In this document: one piece after another, positions 57,711 to 64,000 of the stretch | Numbering within the stretch: the first letter of the stretch is position 1 | Layout of the letters: each line of letters starts with the position of its first letter | Assembly: GCA_020161845.1 (NCBI GenBank) | Contig: JAIUNK010000003.1 | Span: 164,749-228,748, forward strand | Reading direction: 5' to 3' | Source: Actinomycetota bacterium | GTDB lineage: Bacteria; Actinomycetota; Actinomycetes; Actinomycetales; Dermatophilaceae | Length of the DNA stretch: 64,000 nt | Notes under the pieces: generated by a model | Seen by the model: only the letters and a program-made list of their open reading frames with translations | Told to the model about the DNA's origin: nothing | Databases searched by the model: none | Made by a program: the position numbers and the translations under genes

Positions 57711-59378
57711 GTGTCCGAGCCGATCTCGCAGCCCGCAGCCGCCCCGAACGCCCCGGGCGAGGACCAGGTCCGCGGACCGGACGCGGCGGCTCCCCTCCCG
57801 GTAGCGCCCCTCGAACTCGAGGACGCCGTGCCGGTGGCCGCGCCGGACGCCTCGTCCCTGCCGCCCGAGCCGGACGATGAGCCGGCTCCCGAGCCCGCCC
57901 CCGAATCCGCCGTGGAGGCGGCCCCCGAGCCCGCCCCCGAATCCGCCGTAGAGGCGGCCGAGGTCCCGGCCCCCGCCCCGGCGACCGACCAGCCGGCCGC
58001 TCCCGCAGCGCCGTCACCGGCCGCGATGCGACCTCGTCCCCCGACGCCGGCAGCCCTGGCCCGGCCGACCGCCGCGCCGACGCCGGCTCAGGTCGCCGGG
58101 CGGTTGCATCCGGTCGTGCCGGGAGTGCGATCCTCGGAGTTCGGTCGGGTGGCCGAGGACGGCACGGTGTACGTGACCACCCCCGAGGGCGAGAAGGAGG
58201 TCGGCTCCTACCCCGGCGCGACGCCGGAGGAGGCGTTGGCCTACTTCACCCGCAAGTACGCCGAGGTCGACGCGCAGGCCGATCTGCTGCTGCAGCGCGT
58301 GACGCAGACCGACCTGTCCGCGAAGGAGGCGGCCGAGCCCCTGGCCAAGCTGCGCGAGAGCACCAAGGACCTCCGCGCCGTCGGCGACCTGGTCGCGCTG
58401 GCCGCGAAGGTGGAGAACATCGCCACGGCCCTGGAGGCGCGTCGGCAGGTCGAGGCGACCGAGCGGGCCGCGGCCCGGGAGGCGGCCCGGGTCCACCGGC
58501 TGGAGATCGTGGAGGCGGCGGAGAAGATCGCCGGGCAGCCCGAGGAGAAGATCCAGTGGAAGGCGAGCAGCGCGCAGATGCGGCAGCTTCTCGACGACTG
58601 GAAGGCGGCCCAGAAGAGCGGCCCCAAGCTGGATCGGGAGAACGAGCAGGCGCTGTGGCACCGGCTCTCCACCGCGCGCAACAGCTTCGACAAGCTGCGC
58701 CGGGTGCACTTCGCCCAGCTGGGCAACGCCCAGTCGGCGGCCCGCTCGGCGAAGGAGGACCTGGTCGAGGAGGCCGAGCGACTGGCGCAGAGCACCGAGT
58801 GGGGTCCCACGGCCGGGGCCTTCAAGCGGTTGATGGACCGCTGGCGGCAGGCCGGGCGGGCCTCGCGGGGCGACGACGACGCCCTGTGGGCGCGGTTCAA
58901 GGCCGCCCAGGACAGCTTCTTCGCGGCCAAGGACCAGGTGGTCGCGGCCGAGAACGAGGAGTTCACGGAGAACCTCAAGGTCAAGGAGCAGTTGCTCAAG
59001 GCGGCTCAGGCGCTGGTGCCGGTCAAGGACTTGGAGGCGACCAAGGCCAGCCTCCGGCAGATCCAGGAGAAGTGGGACGCCGCCGGAAAGGTCCCTCGCG
59101 CCGACATGGACCGGATCGAGAAGGCCATGCGTCGGGTCGAGGCCGCCGTCCGGGAGGCCGAGGACCGCAGATGGCAGCGCACCAACCCCGAGGTCGCAGC
59201 GCGCGCCCAGAGCCTGGTGACACAGCTGGAGACGGCGTGTGAGGGGTTGCGGAAAGACTTGGCGAAGGCCGTGGCCGGCGGTGATGCCGGCAAGATCGCC
59301 AAGGCCACCGAGGCGCTGGAGGCCCGCGAGGCGTGGCTGGCGCAGGCCCGCAGCGGCCTCGCCGAGTTCAGCTCCTGA
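57711..59378 (+). CDS. DUF349 protein
   Basis: A 555-residue protein with a Pro/Ala/Glu-rich N-terminal third that includes a 36-bp duplicated unit (57888-57923 and 57924-57959) encoding PEPAPESAVEAA twice. The rest is helical with several DUF349 repeats (for example LLDDWKAAQKSGPK, LMDRWRQAGRASRGDDDALWARFKAAQDSFFAA and IQEKWDAAGKVPRADMDRIEKAMRRVEAAV), consistent with a coiled-coil fold. Its function is unknown. The GTG at 57711 has AGGAAGG 8 nt upstream; 57687 is an alternative. It faces relA tail to tail. Confidence 0.88.
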   Translation: MSEPISQPAAAPNAPGEDQVRGPDAAAPLPVAPLELEDAVPVAAPDASSLPPEPDDEPAPEPAPESAVEAAPEPAPESAVEAAEVPAPAPATDQPAAPAAPSPAAMRPRPPTPAALARPTAAPTPAQVAGRLHPVVPGVRSSEFGRVAEDGTVYVTTPEGEKEVGSYPGATPEEALAYFTRKYAEVDAQADLLLQRVTQTDLSAKEAAEPLAKLRESTKDLRAVGDLVALAAKVENIATALEARRQVEATERAAAREAARVHRLEIVEAAEKIAGQPEEKIQWKASSAQMRQLLDDWKAAQKSGPKLDRENEQALWHRLSTARNSFDKLRRVHFAQLGNAQSAARSAKEDLVEEAERLAQSTEWGPTAGAFKRLMDRWRQAGRASRGDDDALWARFKAAQDSFFAAKDQVVAAENEEFTENLKVKEQLLKAAQALVPVKDLEATKASLRQIQEKWDAAGKVPRADMDRIEKAMRRVEAAVREAEDRRWQRTNPEVAARAQSLVTQLETACEGLRKDLAKAVAGGDAGKIAKATEALEAREAWLAQARSGLAEFSS

Positions 59379-59386
59379 GCAGAGCC

Positions 59387-59411
59387 GCCCGGCCGTGACT
59401 CACGGCCGGGC
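59387..59411. terminator. Bidirectional terminator between DUF349 and relA
   Basis: An 11-bp perfect stem (GCCCGGCCGTG / CACGGCCGGGC) with an ACT loop lies 8 nt after the DUF349 stop and 24 nt after the relA stop. Confidence 0.8.
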
Positions 59412-59435
59412 GCACGACGTGCCCCGGGTTCTGAC

Positions 59436-62006
59436 TCAGGTCCTCGGCGTGCCGTTGATGCGGAACACGTCGAAGACGCCGTCGATGCGGCGGACCGCCT
59501 TGATGACGTGGTCCAGGTGGGACGGATCGCCCATCTCGAAGGTGAACCGCAGGCTCGCCACCCGGTCCCGCGAGGTTTGCGCGGTGGCGGACAGGATGTT
59601 GACGTGGTGGTCGGCGAGCACCCGCGTGACATCGGAGAGCAGCCCGCTGCGATCGAGGGTCTCGACCTGGATGGCGACCAGGAACAGGCTGCCGGCGGTC
59701 GGCGACCATTCGACGTCGATGAGCCGTTCGGGCTGCTGGGTCAAGGTTTCGGCGTTGGTGCAGTCGCTGCGGTGCACGGAGACGCCGCTGCCGCGGGTGA
59801 CGAACCCGATGATCGGATCGCCCGGCACGGGCATGCAGCAGCGCGCCAGCTTGGCCCACACATCCGTGGCGCCCACCACCAGCACCCCGGGGTCCGTCTG
59901 TTCCTTGCGCGGCCGGCCGCGGCCCGGGATGGTCGCCTCGGCCAGATCCTCGCTGGCTCCGTCCGCCCCACCGTGCGAGGCGACGACCTTCTCGACGACG
60001 CTGGCGGCCGAGACGTGCCCCTCCCCGACCGCGGCGAACAGGCTGTCGATGTCGACATAGCGCAGCTGTTGCACGACGGCGTTCATCGTCTCGCTGCCCA
60101 TGAGTCGTTGCAGCGGCAGGTTCTGCTTGCGCAGCGCCTTGGCGATGGCCTCGCGGCCGGAGTCGATGGCCTCCTCGCGGCGCTCCTTGCTGAACCACTG
60201 CCGGATCTTGTTGCGGGCCCGGGGGCTCCGGACGAACAGCAGCCAGTCCCGGGACGGTCCGGCGCCGTCGGCCTTGGAGGTGAGCACCTCGACGATGTCG
60301 CCGTTCTCCAGCACCGACTCCAGCGGGACCAGCCGGCCGTTGACGCGGGCACCGATGCAGAAATGCCCGACCTCGGTGTGCACGGCGTACGCGAAGTCCA
60401 CCGGAGTGGACCCGGCCGGCAGCGCGATCACGCCGCCCTTGGGGGTGAAGACGTAGACCTCGCGGGTGTTGATCTCGAACCGCAAGGATTCCAGGAACTC
60501 CCCCGGGTCGGCGGTCTCCCGCTGCCAGTCGAGCAGTTGGCGCAGCCACGCCATGTCGGTGGCCTCGTCGCGGGCCGAGGACCGCGAGGACTTGCCGTCC
60601 TCCTTGTACTTCCAGTGCGCCGCGATGCCGTATTCGGCCCGCCGGTGCATCGTGTGGGTGCGAATCTGAATCTCGACCGGTTTGCCGCCGGGGCCTACGA
60701 CCGTCGTGTGCAGCGACTGGTACATGTTGAACTTGGGCATCGCGATGTAATCCTTGAACCGCCCCGGCATGGGCTTCCATCGCGCGTGCATCGCGCCCAG
60801 GGCCGCATAGCAGTCCCGCACCGAGTCCACCAGGACGCGCACCGCGACGAGGTCGTAGATGTCCTCGAAGTCGCGGCCGCGCACGATCATCTTCTGGTAG
60901 ACGGAGTAGTAGTGCTTGGGCCGCCCCGAGACCACCCCGGTGATCCGGGCCACCCGAAGGTCGTCGGAGACCTGCTGCTTGACCTGGGTCAGATATTCGT
61001 CGCGGGCTGGGGCCCGCTCGGCCACCATGCGAACGATCTCCTCGTACACACGCGGATACAGCGTGGCGAAAGACAGATCCTCCAACTCCCACTTGATGGT
61101 GTTCATGCCCAGCCGGTGCGCCAACGGGGCGTAGATCTCCAGGGTCTCCTTGGCCTTCTTTTCGGCCGAGGTCGCGGAGACGTATTTCCAGGTCCGGGCA
61201 TTGTGCAGCCGGTCGGCCAGCTTGATGACCAGAACCCTGATGTCGCGGGCCATCGCCACGACCATCTTGCGCACCGTCTCGGATTGCGCCGCCTCGCCGT
61301 ATTTGACCCTCTCCAGCTTGGTGACGCCGTCGACCAGCATCGCGATCTCGTCACCGAAGTCATGACGCAGGGTGTCCAGGGAGTACGCCGTGTCCTCGAC
61401 CGTGTCGTGCAGCAGCGCAGCCGCCAGCGTGGGCGGCGTCATACCCAGCTCGGCGAGGATCAGCGTGACGGCCAGCGGATGCGTGATGTAGGGGTCGCCG
61501 CTCTTGCGCACCTGGCCCTCATGCGCGCGCTCCGCGACCTCATAGGCCCGCTCCAGGATCGCCAGATCCGCCTTGGGATGGGTCTGCTTGACGACCCGCA
61601 ACAGCGGTTCCAGAGCCGGATGCGCCTGATGCCGAGGACCGCCGAACCGGGCCAGCCGGGCCCGGACCCGGGAGGAGGAGGCCCCCGAGGGAGCCGCGGT
61701 CCGCATCACGCCGACGGGGGCCGGCGCGTCCGGTTGGGAGGGTGCCGGGGCGGCGGCGATCGGAGTGCCGGTTCGCCCGGGAGGCAGCCCTGAGCTGCCT
61801 GCGGGAGTGACGGCTGGATTGACGGTTGGAGTCAGCGCGGCTGTCGGTGCGGATTCCTCCGGCTTGGCGAGCCGGCCGCCGCGCCCAGAGCCCTCACCGG
61901 GGTCGATCGCGCTCTGGCTGGCTGGCTGCGGAGCGGGCACCGCGTCGGCCGGTGGTTCGGCGGTGGACGCGCCGAACCGACCACGCGGGGCCTCGGCAGC
62001 GTTCAT
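59436..62006 (-). CDS. relA: Bifunctional (p)ppGpp synthase/hydrolase RelA/SpoT
   Basis: An 856-residue stringent-response enzyme. The N-terminal 115 residues are a Pro/Ala-rich extension. The HD hydrolase contains [33 protein letters not shown]; the synthetase has [24 protein letters not shown] and [26 protein letters not shown] ([29 protein letters not shown]), a zinc-finger-like [28 protein letters not shown] and a C-terminal ACT domain complete it. Both active sites look intact, so it is a bifunctional Rel. apt lies 34 nt upstream. Confidence 0.96.
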   Translation of the reverse strand: MNAAEAPRGRFGASTAEPPADAVPAPQPASQSAIDPGEGSGRGGRLAKPEESAPTAALTPTVNPAVTPAGSSGLPPGRTGTPIAAAPAPSQPDAPAPVGVMRTAAPSGASSSRVRARLARFGGPRHQAHPALEPLLRVVKQTHPKADLAILERAYEVAERAHEGQVRKSGDPYITHPLAVTLILAELGMTPPTLAAALLHDTVEDTAYSLDTLRHDFGDEIAMLVDGVTKLERVKYGEAAQSETVRKMVVAMARDIRVLVIKLADRLHNARTWKYVSATSAEKKAKETLEIYAPLAHRLGMNTIKWELEDLSFATLYPRVYEEIVRMVAERAPARDEYLTQVKQQVSDDLRVARITGVVSGRPKHYYSVYQKMIVRGRDFEDIYDLVAVRVLVDSVRDCYAALGAMHARWKPMPGRFKDYIAMPKFNMYQSLHTTVVGPGGKPVEIQIRTHTMHRRAEYGIAAHWKYKEDGKSSRSSARDEATDMAWLRQLLDWQRETADPGEFLESLRFEINTREVYVFTPKGGVIALPAGSTPVDFAYAVHTEVGHFCIGARVNGRLVPLESVLENGDIVEVLTSKADGAGPSRDWLLFVRSPRARNKIRQWFSKERREEAIDSGREAIAKALRKQNLPLQRLMGSETMNAVVQQLRYVDIDSLFAAVGEGHVSAASVVEKVVASHGGADGASEDLAEATIPGRGRPRKEQTDPGVLVVGATDVWAKLARCCMPVPGDPIIGFVTRGSGVSVHRSDCTNAETLTQQPERLIDVEWSPTAGSLFLVAIQVETLDRSGLLSDVTRVLADHHVNILSATAQTSRDRVASLRFTFEMGDPSHLDHVIKAVRRIDGVFDVFRINGTPRT

Positions 62007-62040
62007 GCACAGATGATAGGCGCCCGGCCGCTGGTTGCGG

Positions 62041-62571
62041 TCACAGGGTGAGCATGGCGCTGACCGTGCGCGCCGATAACGGCGCCCGTCCGTTCAGAGC
62101 GGCCAGCTCGATCACGACCTCGACGGCGACGACCTGGCCGCCGGCGCGTTCGACCAGCTCGCAGGCTGCGGCGGCCGTGCCGCCGGTCGCCAGGACGTCG
62201 TCCATGACCAGGACTCGCGGCGTGCCCTCGAGGGCATCGGTGTGCATCTCCAGGGTGGCCTTGCCGTATTCGAGGGTGTAGCTGACGGCGTGGACGTCGT
62301 GCGGCAGCTTGCCCTCCTTGCGGACCGGCACGAAGCCGACCCCCAGGGTGTAGGCGACGGCGGTGGCCAGGATGAACCCTCGAGCCTCGATCCCCACCAC
62401 CGCATCGATCCGGCCCCGATACCGGTCCGCGATGTCGTCCACGACGGCCGCCAGGGCGGATCCGTCGGCGAGCAGCGGGGTGAAGTCCCGGAAGAGCACG
62501 CCCGGCTCGGGAAAGTCGGGGATCTCACGCAGCTTGCCCAGCACGAGTTGGGCGACAGGGGTGTCAGTCAT
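62041..62571 (-). CDS. apt: Adenine phosphoribosyltransferase
   Basis: A 176-residue purine salvage enzyme making AMP from adenine and PRPP. The PRPP-binding motif is [25 protein letters not shown], and [54 protein letters not shown] are the family signatures. The ATG at 62571 overlaps the secF stop by 4 nt. Position between secF and relA is conserved in actinobacteria. Confidence 0.96.
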   Translation of the reverse strand: MTDTPVAQLVLGKLREIPDFPEPGVLFRDFTPLLADGSALAAVVDDIADRYRGRIDAVVGIEARGFILATAVAYTLGVGFVPVRKEGKLPHDVHAVSYTLEYGKATLEMHTDALEGTPRVLVMDDVLATGGTAAAACELVERAGGQVVAVEVVIELAALNGRAPLSARTVSAMLTL

Positions 62572-63851
62572 CGTTTCGACCTCGGGAGACGCCGGGGCTG
62601 GTTGCGCGGCCCGGACTGCAGGGACGGGTGGATCGGTCGACCGGTCGCGGTGCGCGGGACGTCGACCACGTCGTCATCCTGCTCCGCCGCCGAGCGCTCG
62701 AGGTCGCCTACGGGCACCCCATTCGCCGGCGCCCCCTTCGCCGCAGCGCCAGAGTCAGCGCCAGAGTCGGCGCCTGAGTCAACGGCGGGGCTGGCATCCG
62801 AGGCAGCGGCGTCGTCCGGCTCGCCGGTCGGGCCGCTCTCCGGTGCGGCCTTGCCCGCTTTGGCCGCAGCCTTCTCGCGGCGGCGCTGCACCCGGTGCGC
62901 GAGCTGCTTCATCTCGGGCTCGCCCTCGCGCAGGTGGGCATACATCGGGGTGGCGATGAAGATCGAGGAGTAGGCGCCCACGGCGATCCCGACGAACAGG
63001 GCCAGGGCCAGGTCGGTCAGCGTGCCGGGTCCGATGACCGTGATGCCGGTCACCAGGATCGCGGCGACGGGCAGCAGCGCCACGACGGTGGTGTTGATCG
63101 ACCGGACCAGGGTCTGGTTGACGGCCAGATTGGCGGCGTCGGAGAAGGTCCGCCGGCCCGAGCCGAGCGCCTCGGCGGTGTTCTCCCGGACCTTGTCGAA
63201 GACCACGACCGTGTCGTACAGGGAGTACCCGAGAATCGTCAGAAAGCCGATCATCGAGGCGGGGGTGACCTCGAATCCGGCCAGCGCGTAGATCCCGACG
63301 GTGATGAAGATGTCGTGGAACAGCGCCACCATCGCCGCGGCCGACATCTTCCAGGTGCGGAAGTAGACCGCCAGCAGGATCGAGACCAGCAGCAGGAACC
63401 AGGCCAGCGCCTGCAGGGCCTGCTTGCTGACCGAGGCCCCCCAGGACGGACCGATGACGCTGGTCGTCACGGAATCCGCCGGTACCCCGAATTCCTTGGC
63501 CAGCGCCCCGGAGACGCTCTGGGCCTGGTCCGCCTCGAATCGCTCCGTCTCGACCCGCACGGTGTCCTGGCCGACCCGAGTGACCTTGGCACCCTCGGCC
63601 CCGCCGCTACGGGCGATGACGTCGCGGGCCCGCTGCTCGAAGTTGTCCAGATTGGCGACCTTGGCGACCCGGAAATCGGACCCGCCGGTGAACTCGATGC
63701 CGAGGTTGAGGTGCCGGACGCCGAGGCCCAGCACGGCCAGCAGGAACAGCACCAACGACACGACGTACCAGGTCTTGCGCCGTCCGACGAAGTCGATCGA
63801 GCGCTGGCCCGAATAGAGGTCGTTGCCGAACTGTGCGAGTCCGCGGCTCAC
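62568..63851 (-). CDS. secF: Protein translocase subunit SecF
   Basis: A 427-residue membrane subunit that helps the Sec translocon pull proteins with the proton motive force. Six membrane helices surround a periplasmic domain (about 60-150). Signatures are LNLGIEFTGGSDFRV, TSVIGPSWGASVSKQALQAL, MVALFHDIFITVGIYALAGFEVTPASMIGFLTILGYSLYDTVVVFDKVRENT and NTTVVALLPVAAI. The C-terminal ~110 residues are an acidic Ala/Gly-rich tail with SGADSGADSGA repeats. The GTG at 63851 is preferred to an upstream opening at 63911. Confidence 0.93.
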   Translation of the reverse strand: MSRGLAQFGNDLYSGQRSIDFVGRRKTWYVVSLVLFLLAVLGLGVRHLNLGIEFTGGSDFRVAKVANLDNFEQRARDVIARSGGAEGAKVTRVGQDTVRVETERFEADQAQSVSGALAKEFGVPADSVTTSVIGPSWGASVSKQALQALAWFLLLVSILLAVYFRTWKMSAAAMVALFHDIFITVGIYALAGFEVTPASMIGFLTILGYSLYDTVVVFDKVRENTAEALGSGRRTFSDAANLAVNQTLVRSINTTVVALLPVAAILVTGITVIGPGTLTDLALALFVGIAVGAYSSIFIATPMYAHLREGEPEMKQLAHRVQRRREKAAAKAGKAAPESGPTGEPDDAAASDASPAVDSGADSGADSGAAAKGAPANGVPVGDLERSAAEQDDDVVDVPRTATGRPIHPSLQSGPRNQPRRLPRSKR

Positions 63852-63915
63852 TGGTCCACCATTCTCGTGTCGGCGTTCTCCGATGGAGCGCTGATGCACC
63901 CCGGGTGCCACCAGG

Positions 63916-64000
63916 TCACTGCCCTGCTCGCTTGACGCCGAGGACGTCCAGCATGAGATCTGCAGGATCTGGTGGTGGCCCGGGACGTGTGGACCGTCGA
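63916..64000 (-). CDS. secD: Probable C-terminal end of SecD (start outside window)
   Basis: On the minus strand one frame is open from the window edge to a TGA at 63918-63916, ending DPADLMLDVLGVKRAGQ. secD normally precedes secF, so this is probably its end. The match is too short for motifs, and the other two frames are open here as well. Confidence 0.35.
   Translation of the reverse strand, partial: RRSTRPGPPPDPADLMLDVLGVKRAGQ

Overview
The window is high-GC DNA from an actinobacterium. The Pup-ligase/proteasome cluster, PafBC, RbpA, a GarA-type FHA protein, a mycothiol-dependent-enzyme family protein and a polyprenol-phosphate mannosyltransferase all point to Actinomycetota. Separate lnt and ppm genes, a PPi-type phosphofructokinase and the overall gene content fit Micrococcales (perhaps a Dermatophilaceae/Intrasporangiaceae-like lineage), but the sequence alone does not fix the genus. 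Much of the window consists of core blocks whose gene order matches that known from Mycobacterium and Streptomyces.

Layout. (1) 1-13.2 kb: end of prcA, pafA, two FKBP prolyl isomerases, pafB-pafC, tatA-tatC, the helY helicase, then an MFS transporter facing a 5'-3' exonuclease and a YbaK deacylase. (2) 13.2-19.1 kb: lnt, ppm, fxsA, rbpA and csbD, the last two with divergent promoters that look like stress-sigma (SigR-type and SigB/SigF-type) promoters, then a YbgC thioesterase and a DinB-like mycothiol-dependent protein. (3) 19.2-28.4 kb: an accessory region. It holds four apparently intact toxin-antitoxin modules (phd-vapC, yefM-yoeB, abrB-type-vapC, phd-relE), the remains of a fifth, a methyltransferase, a WYL regulator divergent from a gutted UvrA paralogue, an APH-like kinase, a TetR/DUF4386 divergent pair and a GerMN lipoprotein. 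Most of these units carry a visible palindromic operator candidate. (4) 28.5-41.7 kb: DUF2695, a small membrane protein, PAP2, a lid-less Hsp70, a CDF metal exporter, a large secreted amidase with FG-GAP repeats, PPi-phosphofructokinase, a GCS2-type ligase and glycine decarboxylase gcvP preceded by a single-aptamer glycine riboswitch. (5) 41.7-45.8 kb: the conserved MerR, DUF151, FtsR-like MerR, GarA, gcvH, phosphatidyltransferase cluster and a tRNA-Pro(GGG). (6) 45.9-54.5 kb: chromosome maintenance and housekeeping in a xerD-parA-scpA-scpB-rlu-tyrA-cmk operon, with der beyond a 519-bp gap that contains a perfect 62-nt palindrome. (7) 54.5-64 kb: a small membrane protein, hisS, an MBL hydrolase, a DUF349 protein, the bifunctional RelA/SpoT enzyme, apt, secF and the probable tail of secD.

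How it works together. Block 1 is protein quality control and export (Pup tagging and proteasome, PafBC DNA-damage regulator, Tat translocase). Blocks 4-5 contain glycine cleavage (gcvP, gcvH) under riboswitch control, beside the FHA protein whose homologues regulate 2-oxoglutarate metabolism. Block 6 is chromosome segregation. Block 7 joins stringent response, purine salvage and Sec export. A recurring trait is leaderless initiation: at least eleven genes have a TANNNT-type -10 hexamer 6-7 nt before the start codon and no Shine-Dalgarno sequence.

No unambiguous, wholly new biological system was found. The strongest candidates for a second look are the compact toxin-antitoxin cluster with one decaying module, the internally deleted UvrA paralogue with its 13-bp inverted-repeat operator, the 62-nt perfect palindrome between cmk and der, and the paired TetR operators.
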